The position numbers were made by a program, and so were the translations under genes. This document shows positions 56,682-64,000 of a DNA stretch of 64,000 nt, in pieces. The notes under the pieces were generated by a model. That model worked only from the letters and a program-made list of their open reading frames with translations. It was not told the origin of the DNA and did no database searches. The DNA is taken from the NCBI GenBank assembly GCA_963712065.1, contig CAVQGM010000002.1:1550001-1614000 (forward strand). Direction: 5' to 3'. Within the stretch, counting starts at the first letter, position 1. Each line of letters begins with the position of its first letter. Origin of the DNA: CAVQGM01 sp963712065 (GTDB taxonomy: Bacteria; Actinomycetota; Acidimicrobiia; Acidimicrobiales; Acidimicrobilacustridaceae).

Positions 56682-58327
56682 GGCGAGCCAATGTAGAGGC
56701 CCGACAGGGCCACCGTGCCCCCCTCGATCGGAAGGCCGGGCCGGCCGCTCGCCGTCGTCCACACGGTGAAGTCGACGACGTCGTCGTCGGCCCCGACGGC
56801 CTGGGCCAGGCGCACGACGGTGAGATAGGCACCACCCGTCATCAACTCGGCCTGGACCGTGCGGTAGTCCTCGACCTGCGCGGCGAAGTCCTCGGTGGTC
56901 CTCGCCCGGTCGAGGGCGTCGTCGATGCCGCCGGTGCCGAACCGGGCCAGGTTCGCGCCGGGCACGCCCTCGGGTGCCATCACCGAGCGGTGCAGCGCCG
57001 GATACCAACCGTCGGGGTGCCAGCTCCCGAACAGCGGCAGCAGCACCGCCTGGTAGCGGCCCGACGCGGCGTCGGCCTGGGCCCGCGGCAGTGGCGTCGG
57101 CACCACGTCGACGACGATCCCGGCCTCGGCCAGTTGGCGCTGCCATGCGCTGGCGAGGCGCAACGACGTGGCATCGGTGGGCACGGCCAGGGTGAAGGAC
57201 AGCCTCTCGCCGTAGAACCCCTCGTAGCGCGCGGCCTCCTCGCGCGCCCGACCGACGTCGTGGGCGGGCACGGCCACGTCGTTGAACCACAGCGAGCCGT
57301 CGCTCACCGGGCCCTTGACCCGGTCGAGGACGTCCGGGAAGGCGGCCTGGTGCAGCGCGATGCGATCGGTCGCGGCGGCAAGGGCCTGCCGGGCGATCGG
57401 GTCGAGGAACGGCATGGCCCCCGCGTTGAGCACGAAGGTGAACTTCGGCGACTCACCGTCGCGGTCGACGGCGAGCTGCACCCGCTCGGCCTCGGCGGCG
57501 ACGGCAAGTCGCTCCACCGACCTGGGATCGTCGGTGAGGGCCAGGTCGAAACGTCCGGCCAGCAGCCCGTCGGTGCGGGTGGCCTCGTCGGGCACCACCT
57601 GCACGTCGACGGCGTCGAGGAGGGGCGCACCCTCCTGCCAGTACGACACGTTGCGCTCGAAGCGGGCCGACGCGCCCCGGCTCCACGCGACGAGTGCGAA
57701 CGGGCCGCTGCCGACGGGACCGAAGGCGCCGTCGGGTGCGTCGAGCGTGGCCGGCGCGGCGATCGAACCCGACTGCCCGGTCAGGGCATGGGCGAAGGTC
57801 GACCACGGGCGTCGCATCGTGACCACGACGGTGAGCGGGTCGACCGCCGTCACCGCCGTGACGGGCGCGAACAGCGCGGCGGCGTACGGGGAGCCGCGCT
57901 GGGCCTCGAGGTTGCGGCGCACGGCCTCGGCGTCGAGCGGCGTGCCGTCGTGGAAGCGGACGTCGGGGCGCAGCCCGATCGTCCACTCGGTGAACTCGGC
58001 GTCGGGTTCGATCGAGGCCGCCAGCTCGGGCTGGAGCTGGTTGTTGTCGTCGTAGGCGGCGAGCGGGTCGTAGACGGCACGGGCGATCTGACGGGTCGAC
58101 GGCGACCACGAACCGCCGGCGGGCGACACCCCGCCGGCGTCGGTGGACACGGCCAGCACCAGCTCACCGCCCCCACCCCCGTCGGCGACCGGCCCCTCCG
58201 TGGACGGCGGCGGCTCGGCGACCGGCCCGTCGTCGCACCCGGCGAGCAGGGCGACGACGGACACGACCACGGCGATCGGGACGACGAGGTGGCGCGCCCG
58301 CCGGCGGGCGTGCGGGAGACGGCTCAA
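56678..58327 (-). CDS. Peptide/solute-binding lipoprotein (SBP family 5)
   Basis: Protein of 549 residues. Positively charged start (RRRARHL), a membrane helix and lipobox ALLAGC, so lipid-anchored outside. Then the family-5 solute-binding fold: RQIARAVYDPLAAYDDNNQLQPELAASIE, WTIGLRPDVRFHDGTPLDAEAVRRNLE, GSGPFALVAW, FVLNAGAMPFLDPIARQALAAATDR. Binds oligopeptides or similar. No permease or ATPase genes are adjacent. The only sensible start is TTG 58327, overlapping the SDR stop as TTGA. Confidence 0.87.
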
Positions 58328-59184
58328 CGGGCGGTCCACCCACCGTCCACGGTGAGGACGTGGCCGGTGACGTAGGTGCTGGCATCGGACGCCAGGAACA
58401 GCAGGGCGCCGTCGAGCTCGTCCTCGGCGCCGCCCCGCCCCATCGGGTCGTTCCGCTCGATGTAGGCGATCGAAGCCTCGTCGGTGAACATCGACTGGGT
58501 CATCTCGCTCGGGAACCAGCCCGGGGCGATGGCGTTCACCCGCACCCCCTTGCGAGCCCACTGCACGGCGAGCTCCCGCGTGAGGTTGACCACCGCGCCC
58601 TTCGAGGCGGCGTAGCTGGCCTGCTGGATCGGCGCCGAGGCGACGAGCCCGAGGATCGAGGCGATGTTGACGATCGAGCCCGAGCCCCGCTCGATCATCG
58701 CCGGGGCGGCCAGGCGGCTGAGCTCGAACACCGCGGTGACGTTCAGCTCGAGCACGTCGCGGAAGTGGTCGACCGGCTCCTCGAGCGCCGGGTGGGGGCG
58801 ACCCATCCCTGCGTTGTTCACCAGCACGTCGATGCTGCCGGTGAGCGACGCCGCCTGCTCGACCAGGGCCTGCCGGTCGGTCTCGACGAGCAGGTCGGCC
58901 CGCACGGCGAGGGCATCGTCGAGCTCCGCGGCGAGGGACTCGATGCGGTCGAGGCGGCGGGCGGCGAGCACGAGCCGGGCCCCGGCGGCGTGCAGCACCC
59001 GGGCGAAGCGGGCGCCGAGCCCGCTCGACGCGCCGGTGACGACCGCCACCCGGCCGTCGAGGCGGAACAGGGATGCCGCGTCGATGGCTCCGGGGTCGAT
59101 GGCTCCGGGGTCGATGGCTCCGGGGTCGATGGCTCCGGGCTCGCCGGCGGCGGCGGACGGCTCGGGCGGCGGCGCATCGGTCAC
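58324..59184 (-). CDS. Short-chain dehydrogenase with N-terminal PGAID repeats
   Basis: Protein of 286 residues. Rossmann core with TGASSGLGARFARVL, NNAGMGRP, the active site S...YAASKGA (SYAASK) and the C-terminal GHVLTVDGGW, as in classical NAD(P)H-dependent SDRs. Before the core, residues 16-35 are four perfect PGAID-type repeats. GTG 59184 with TACGAT 7 bases upstream. First of three overlapping genes: SDR, binding protein, fumarase. Confidence 0.92.
   Translation of the reverse strand: MTDAPPPEPSAAAGEPGAIDPGAIDPGAIDPGAIDAASLFRLDGRVAVVTGASSGLGARFARVLHAAGARLVLAARRLDRIESLAAELDDALAVRADLLVETDRQALVEQAASLTGSIDVLVNNAGMGRPHPALEEPVDHFRDVLELNVTAVFELSRLAAPAMIERGSGSIVNIASILGLVASAPIQQASYAASKGAVVNLTRELAVQWARKGVRVNAIAPGWFPSEMTQSMFTDEASIAYIERNDPMGRGGAEDELDGALLFLASDASTYVTGHVLTVDGGWTAR
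59081..59140. repeat. Four tandem 15-base repeats in the SDR gene
   Basis: TCGATGGCTCCGGGG is repeated at 59081, 59096, 59111 and 59126; only the last base of the fourth differs. In the minus frame each unit encodes P-G-A-I-D. Because the unit is 15 bases, gain or loss keeps the frame. Confidence 0.9.
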
Positions 59185-59191
59185 GGCGGGG

Positions 59192-59197
59192 ATCGTA
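59192..59197 (-). promoter_or_regulatory. Leaderless -10 box (TACGAT)
   Basis: TACGAT on the minus strand ends 7 bases before GTG 59184. Confidence 0.55.
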
Positions 59198-59251
59198 GGG
59201 GCCGGCCATCCGGCCGGGGGCGCGCCCGGCCGGACCGTCGGGCAGCCTGGC

Positions 59252-59257
59252 TAGGGT
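59252..59257 (+). promoter_or_regulatory. Leaderless -10 box (TAGGGT)
   Basis: TAGGGT ends 6 bases before GTG 59264. Confidence 0.6.
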
Positions 59258-59263
59258 GCCGGC

Positions 59264-60160
59264 GTGAAGGTCAGAGTGGGCTTCGGTCTCGGCACCCGCA
59301 CCCTCGTCGGCGAGCCCGCGAGCTTCGCCGCCGTCGTGGACGACCTCGAGGCCCTCGGCTTCGACTCGCTCTGGCTCAGCGAGCGGGTCACCGGTCAGGC
59401 GCCGGATCCCCTCATCGGCCTGGCCGTCGCCGCCGGTCGCACCCGGCGCCTCAAGCTCGGCACCAGCGTGCTCGTGCTCCCGGGCCGCAACCCCGTGCTC
59501 ACCGCCAAGGCCATCGCCAGCCTCGACCGGCTCTCGGGGGGACGGGCCCTCCCCGCCGTCGGGCTCGGCGTGGCCGACCCCGTGGAGCAGCAGGCCTTCG
59601 GGGTCGGGCGAGGCGACCGGGGGGCCATGTTCGACGAGGCCCTCGGGCTGATGCGCCGGCTCTGGACCGAGGACCACGTCGCCCACGACGGACGCTTCTT
59701 CCGCTACGACGACGTCACGGTCCTCCCCCGACCCGTCCAGGACCCGCTCGAGGTCTGGCTCGGCGGCATCGCACCGTCGGAGCTGAAGCGGGTCGGCCGC
59801 CTCGGCGACGGGTGGCTGCCGTCGTTCTGCACGGCCGAGGAGGTCGCGGCGGGCATCCCGACGATCGAGGCCCACGCCGAAGAGGCGGGCCGGGAGATCG
59901 ACCGCGAGCACTTCGGGGTGCTGCTCGCCTACGCCCACGGCGAGATCCCGCCCCTCCTCGCCGCCTTCGTCGCCGAGCGCCGGCCCGGTCTCGACCCGAC
60001 CGACATCATCCCGACGGGGATCGACGTGGTGCGCCGACGGCTCGAGGCCTTCGTCGAGGCCGGGGCGTCGAAGTTCGTGGTGGTGCCGATCACCGATCCG
60101 CCGGACTGGCACGACGAGCTCGCCGCCCTGGCCGATGCCGTGCTCCCGTTGGCGACCTGA
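59264..60160 (+). CDS. LLM-class (F420-type) oxidoreductase
   Basis: Protein of 298 residues, luciferase-like TIM barrel: RVGFGLGTRTLVGEP, LGFDSLWLSERVTGQAPDP, LKLGTSVLVLPGRNPVLTAKAIASLDRLSGGR and EVWLGGIAPSELKRVGRLGDGWLP. In this class the cofactor is usually F420. Substrate unknown. It faces the same way as the ferritin-like gene and the second LLM gene, 59 bases before the former. Confidence 0.9.
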   Translation: MKVRVGFGLGTRTLVGEPASFAAVVDDLEALGFDSLWLSERVTGQAPDPLIGLAVAAGRTRRLKLGTSVLVLPGRNPVLTAKAIASLDRLSGGRALPAVGLGVADPVEQQAFGVGRGDRGAMFDEALGLMRRLWTEDHVAHDGRFFRYDDVTVLPRPVQDPLEVWLGGIAPSELKRVGRLGDGWLPSFCTAEEVAAGIPTIEAHAEEAGREIDREHFGVLLAYAHGEIPPLLAAFVAERRPGLDPTDIIPTGIDVVRRRLEAFVEAGASKFVVVPITDPPDWHDELAALADAVLPLAT

Positions 60161-60219
60161 CCCGAATCGTCGCTGCGATGGCATGCTCGTAGACTCCGTC
60201 CCGATCAAGGGGGATGCCG

Positions 60220-61341
60220 ATGAGCACGCAGGTCGAGTTCACGACCGAGGAGCTGCTCCTCACCGACCCGGGGCTCGAGCCGCTGGTCATCGACGGGGTT
60301 CGCTGCCACGGCGGGTTCGACGAGGACGGGAACTACGTGTCGCCCCGCACCCGCTTCCGGGGCCCGGCCATCGACGCCTGGGAGGCCCAGCGTGTCCGCC
60401 AGTTCGGCACGCCCATCCTCGACGCCCCGCTCGACACCTGGCCCGAGTCGTTCCCCAACGTCGAGCAGTCGACGTACCTGCTGCGGGTCGGCGCTCCCGA
60501 CACGATGATCTCCCGGCTCACCCGGATCGGCACGGTCGAGGGCTTCGGCGGGATGCTGCGGTTCCTCCCCATCCCCGACTGGCAGCGGTGCTTCGTCGAG
60601 GACGTGCAGGGAACGGCCACCGCCCACATCGGCACCGGCCTGTTCGAGGCCCACGCCCGCGACGAGGCCGGCCACGAGGACGAAGCCGGGCACGACCGCA
60701 TGTGGTACGTCGCCCGTGACCTCGCCTTCGACCACCCCACCACCGAGGACGAGACGGCGTTCATGCTCGAGCGCATGGGCATCCCCTCGCCGTCGTCGCG
60801 GCCGAGCCCGCAGGCCGCCCTCGAGGCCGCCCGCGCCGCCAGGGTGCTCCCCGACGACATCGACCTCGCCCTGGAGATCGTGATCCGGCGCATGATCGGG
60901 CTGCTCTTCATCGAGATCAGCGCGTTCCACAGCTTCCGGTGGGCGGAAGCGGTGCTGTCCGACACCGACGTCGTCGCCGGCGACGGCGAGGCGGCGCGGA
61001 TCGTGTCCCACATCCGCGCCGACGAGACGCCGCACGTCTCCTACCTCCGGACGGCGCTGTCGGAGATGCGCGACCGCACGTGGGTCGGCAGCAGCGGAGC
61101 CCGCTACGAGGGTGCCGAGATGATGCCGCTCGTGTGGGACCGGGCCCTCGACGAGTCGGCCGTGGTCCGGCGGGCCGACACGCTCCAGATGGAGATGCGC
61201 GAGATCGAGCACGCCCTCGACGGTCGGTCCGACCGCGACGACGTGATCGAGGAGTTCCTGTCGCTCGGCACCGTCCGCCGCCTGGCCGACGGCACGCTGG
61301 TCGACGCCGACGACGAGCGCCACCCCGGAGACGACGCATGA
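60220..61341 (+). CDS. Ferritin-like (di-iron) protein of unknown function
   Basis: Protein of 373 residues. Helical, with metal-binding motifs spaced as in ferritin-like four-helix bundles: EAGHEDEAGHDRMW (ExxH twice), LLFIEISAFHSFRWAE and RADETPHVSYLRTALSE (ExxH). This suggests a di-iron oxidase or oxygenase. No well-known family name fits. ATG 60220 has AAGGGGG 6 bases upstream; ATG 60214 is too close to it. The stop overlaps the following LLM gene as ATGA, so the two proteins are made together. Confidence 0.7.
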   Translation: MSTQVEFTTEELLLTDPGLEPLVIDGVRCHGGFDEDGNYVSPRTRFRGPAIDAWEAQRVRQFGTPILDAPLDTWPESFPNVEQSTYLLRVGAPDTMISRLTRIGTVEGFGGMLRFLPIPDWQRCFVEDVQGTATAHIGTGLFEAHARDEAGHEDEAGHDRMWYVARDLAFDHPTTEDETAFMLERMGIPSPSSRPSPQAALEAARAARVLPDDIDLALEIVIRRMIGLLFIEISAFHSFRWAEAVLSDTDVVAGDGEAARIVSHIRADETPHVSYLRTALSEMRDRTWVGSSGARYEGAEMMPLVWDRALDESAVVRRADTLQMEMREIEHALDGRSDRDDVIEEFLSLGTVRRLADGTLVDADDERHPGDDA

Positions 61342-62216
61342 AGTTCGGCGTGATGTTCGCCAACAGCGGGCCGTTCGCCACGAGCGAGGGGGCCGAGGCG
61401 ATGGCCCGGGCGGCCGAGGACGCCGGCTTCGAGTCGCTCTGGACCGTCGAACACGTCGTCGTGCCCGCCGGCTACGAGTCGGAGTACCCCTACGACAAGA
61501 GCGGGAAGATGCCCGGCGGCGACGAGATCGACATCCCCGATCCGTTCGTGTGGCTCGCCTACGTGGCCGGGCTCACGTCCGAGATCAAGTTGGCCACCGG
61601 CATCGTGATCGCCAACCAACGCAACCCGCTCATCACCGCCAAGGAGGTCGCCACCCTCGACCGGCTGTCGGGTGGCCGCATGCTCTACGGCGTGGGCGTC
61701 GGTTGGCTGGAGGAGGAGTTCCGGGCCCTCGGCGTACCGTTCGAACGCCGCGGCGCCCGCCTCGACGAGTACCTCGAGGCGACCCGGGCACTGTGGGCCG
61801 AGCCGCGGGCGTCGTACCACGGTGAGTTCGTCGACTTCACCGACGCCATCAGCCGCCCCCAGCCCGCCGGCGGGTCGGTGCCGATCCACATCGGCGGCCA
61901 CACCGAGCCCGCCGCCCGGCGGGCCGGTCGCCTCGGTGACGGCTTCTTCCCCGCCCGCGGCAACGACGAGCGACTGCGGGAGCTGATCGCCATCGCCCAC
62001 GCGACCGCCCTCGAGCACGGGCGCGATCCGGAGGCCATCGAGATCACGACCGGCGGCGCCGCCGCCTTCGCCCCCGATCCCGTGGCCGCGCTCCGCGAGC
62101 TGGAGGCGGGCGTCGGCGTCCACCGGGTCGTCATCCCACCGCTGTCGTTCGACCCTCGGGAGATCGGTGCCGCCCTCGGCCGATTCGGCGACGACGTCAT
62201 CGCCAAGGTCGGCTGA
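61338..62216 (+). CDS. LLM-class F420-dependent oxidoreductase
   Basis: Protein of 292 residues: KFGVMFANSGPFATSEGAEAMARAAEDAGFESLWTVEHVVVP, LATGIVIANQRNPLITAKEVATLDRLSGGR and PIHIGGHTEPAARRAGRLGDGFFP. The last match is typical of the TIGR03619-like F420 group. Translationally coupled to the ferritin-like protein upstream. Confidence 0.92.
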   Translation: MKFGVMFANSGPFATSEGAEAMARAAEDAGFESLWTVEHVVVPAGYESEYPYDKSGKMPGGDEIDIPDPFVWLAYVAGLTSEIKLATGIVIANQRNPLITAKEVATLDRLSGGRMLYGVGVGWLEEEFRALGVPFERRGARLDEYLEATRALWAEPRASYHGEFVDFTDAISRPQPAGGSVPIHIGGHTEPAARRAGRLGDGFFPARGNDERLRELIAIAHATALEHGRDPEAIEITTGGAAAFAPDPVAALRELEAGVGVHRVVIPPLSFDPREIGAALGRFGDDVIAKVG

Positions 62217-62250
62217 GCTTCGCACGGTCGGGCCCGTCGGGTGACGCCGG

Positions 62251-63642
62251 TCAGCCGCACGACGTCAGGCGCACCAGCTCCGGGGTCGGGGACTCGACCA
62301 CCATCGACGGCACGAACCGCGCGGCGTCGCGGAGGGCCGACTCGAGGTCCCCGCGGTCACCGGGCGTGTCGGCCGCGACGTCGACCCGGATGCAGGTCGA
62401 ACCGTCGGGACGGGCCCAGGCCACGTACTGGTCGCCGCCCCAGCCGTCGACCAGCTCGGGGTCACCGAGACCGCTGCCGTTGGTGACGACGATGCCGAGC
62501 ATGAGCTCGCCGAACGTGCCCTGGTCGATCACCTCGCCCTCGGCCGGCGGCGGCGCCACCGGCACCGCCCCCTCACCGTCGAGGTACGCATCCGGGTGCA
62601 GCACCTGCTCGCTCGTGGTCGGCGGCCGGGTGAGGGCCGCGGTCAGCCCCTCCTCCCCCTGCTCGTCGACGATCTCGTCGACGAGGATCGGGCCGAACTC
62701 GTAGGGTGCCTGCAGCTGGGCGAGCAGCACGAACGGGATGCCGGTGAGGTCGACGTCGGCCCCGAACGACCGCTCTTCGTCGAGCAACCGGGCCCGGTCA
62801 GCGCTGCTCAGCGAGGACTCGTAGGCGTCCTCCACCCGGGTGGCGCTGCCCTCGACGACGGCGGTGAAGCCGAAGCTCGACTCGTCGGAGGCGTCATCGA
62901 GCTCGGGACGATCGAGGTCGAAGTGCTGGTCGTCGAGGGCGTGGGTCAGCTCGTGGGCGACGGTCTGGCGCGTGTACGGGGTGAGCTCGCCGCCGCGCAC
63001 CACGAGCTCCTTGGTCTCCGGGTCGTAGAAGCCGAGCACGCCGACGCCGAGCAACTGGTCGACCGCGGCCGCGAGGTCGGTGCCCGGCGGTACCAGGCCC
63101 AACGCCTGCAGCAGCCGCCCGGTGAGGGCCAGGTCGGCGGCGACTTCGGGGTCGTCCTCGAGCAGCCTGGCCTCGAACGGGTCGTCATCGAGGAGCTCGA
63201 CCTTCACCGGCTGGACGAACTCGAGGCCGCGCTCGCGCTCGACGAAGGCGGCGATCTGGTCGAGGGTGGCGTCGGCCTCGGCGTCGCCGGTGGGCACGAT
63301 GTCGCCCTCCCCCGCTGGGGCCGCCGTCGACGACGTCGGCGCCGTGCTCGACGGGGACGAGGCCTCGAGGCTCGGGCCGACCGCGCTGACCTCCTCGCCA
63401 CCGCGGCCGCGCCAGGCGACCACACCGACGGTGGCGACGAGCAGCACGGCGACGACGGTGACGACGGCCACGATCCACGCCGGCGACGGCCGGGAGGGCG
63501 CTGACGGGGCGGACGGCGGGGCAACGAAGGGCCCGCTCGCCGCCGTTGCGGGCGGGGACGGAGGCGGCCCGTCGGGTGGAGGTGGCGCCGGCTCGCCACG
63601 AAACGGGGGGCGAGGACCGGGGTCGGTGGGCCAGTCGGTCAC
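62251..63642 (-). CDS. Membrane-anchored HExxH protein
   Basis: Protein of 463 residues. Proline-rich cytosolic start (residues 1-54), one membrane helix (WIVAVVTVVAVLLVATVGVVAW), a Ser/Thr linker and an outer domain with the zinc motif TVAHELTHALDDQHFDL followed by VVEGSATRVEDAYE, which could give a third ligand. Looks like an extracellular metallopeptidase of unknown target; activity is inferred only from the motif. GTG 63642 with a TAGGTT box at 6 bases. Confidence 0.82.
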   Translation of the reverse strand: MTDWPTDPGPRPPFRGEPAPPPPDGPPPSPPATAASGPFVAPPSAPSAPSRPSPAWIVAVVTVVAVLLVATVGVVAWRGRGGEEVSAVGPSLEASSPSSTAPTSSTAAPAGEGDIVPTGDAEADATLDQIAAFVERERGLEFVQPVKVELLDDDPFEARLLEDDPEVAADLALTGRLLQALGLVPPGTDLAAAVDQLLGVGVLGFYDPETKELVVRGGELTPYTRQTVAHELTHALDDQHFDLDRPELDDASDESSFGFTAVVEGSATRVEDAYESSLSSADRARLLDEERSFGADVDLTGIPFVLLAQLQAPYEFGPILVDEIVDEQGEEGLTAALTRPPTTSEQVLHPDAYLDGEGAVPVAPPPAEGEVIDQGTFGELMLGIVVTNGSGLGDPELVDGWGGDQYVAWARPDGSTCIRVDVAADTPGDRGDLESALRDAARFVPSMVVESPTPELVRLTSCG

Positions 63643-63648
63643 GGGCGC

Positions 63649-63654
63649 AACCTA
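63649..63654 (-). promoter_or_regulatory. Leaderless -10 box (TAGGTT)
   Basis: TAGGTT on the minus strand is followed by GCGCCC and GTG 63642. Confidence 0.55.
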
Positions 63655-63689
63655 CCGGCGGTCGGCGGCGCGGCGGCCGCGGGGACGGG

Positions 63690-63983
63690 TCAGTCGACCG
63701 AGAGCTGGGCGAGCAGGTCCGCTTTGCGCTCTTCGAAGGTGTCGAAGTCGATGGCGCCGTCGTCGTACTGCTCGTGGAGCCGGGCCAGGCGGGCCATCAC
63801 GTCACCGGCATCGGCCGAAGGCGGCGGCGTGGCGACGCCATCGGCGTCGTGGTCAGCTGCTTCGATGGCCTCGAGGCCACCCGCTTCGCTGCGCTCGGCC
63901 CGACGGGCGCGCTTGGCGGCCGCCTTCTCCTTCTTGGCCTTGTCGCGGGCCCGCTTCTCGAAACTGCTCTGCCGGTTCGCCAT
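63690..63983 (-). CDS. SHOCT-domain protein
   Basis: Protein of 97 residues. A lysine- and arginine-rich first half (KRARDKAKKEKAAAKRARRAERSE) and a C-terminal SHOCT-type helical hairpin: VMARLARLHEQYDDGAIDFDTFEERKADLLAQL. SHOCT modules often mediate oligomer or membrane association. The basic part could bind nucleic acid. ATG 63983 lies near the window edge. Confidence 0.82.
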   Translation of the reverse strand: MANRQSSFEKRARDKAKKEKAAAKRARRAERSEAGGLEAIEAADHDADGVATPPPSADAGDVMARLARLHEQYDDGAIDFDTFEERKADLLAQLSVD

Positions 63984-64000
63984 GACGCCTGCCAGTCTAC

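Overview
The window is about 64 kb of high-GC DNA (roughly 70% GC by eye) with dense, often overlapping genes, many GTG starts, and protein families typical of Actinobacteria: F420-type LLM oxidoreductases, a PPOX-fold protein, homodimeric AceE, SUF with SufU and a Rieske protein, and an actinobacterial MutY. It fits class Acidimicrobiia or a close relative; that placement is inference. There are no rRNA or tRNA genes, CRISPR arrays, phage genes or transposases. It reads as ordinary chromosome.

Layout. 0-5 kb: the end of a SnoaL-like gene, a methyltransferase, and a hydantoinase/oxoprolinase pair (hyuA, and hyuB with a frameshift). 4.7-13 kb: RNase HI fused to a SLOG-like domain, aceE, a HhH-GPD glycosylase, hydrolases, and a PhoD-type phosphatase preceded by an unexplained leader. 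13-18 kb: acyl-CoA dehydrogenase, an LCCL-domain lipoprotein, MBL hydrolase, TauE exporter and a cysteine-free Rrf2 regulator. 18-25.5 kb: a SUF Fe-S assembly region split into two opposed units, with two different sufC genes and one shared operator-like sequence (CCTAC-N5-TAGT) at three promoters. 25.6-34 kb: sugar dehydrogenase, a six-PAS GGDEF/EAL protein and a pair of ABC exporters (one frameshifted). 34-40 kb: small enzymes, then an operon of an alpha/beta hydrolase, a thioredoxin-like fusion protein and a UGSC-family selenoprotein with an in-frame TGA followed by a SECIS-like hairpin. 40-50 kb: mutY, methyltransferase, MaoC hydratase, a second GGDEF/EAL protein, and methylsuccinyl-CoA dehydrogenase facing two CitE/Mcl-type lyases (ethylmalonyl-CoA pathway flavour). 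50-64 kb: PPOX protein, IF-2B-like protein, class II and class I fumarases, a peptide-binding lipoprotein, SDR, two LLM oxidoreductases around a ferritin-like protein, a membrane-anchored HExxH protein and a SHOCT protein.

Two themes run through the window. First, 22 start codons lie 6-8 bases after a TAnnnT box with no Shine-Dalgarno, so leaderless transcription looks very common. Second, five genes are broken by eight single-base indels (seven extra bases, one missing), four of them in one lyase gene; these look more like sequencing errors or recent decay than design. The strongest candidate for unusual biology is the UGSC selenoprotein operon, followed by the shared SUF operator and the strong-SD mini-ORF/hairpin leader before phoD.
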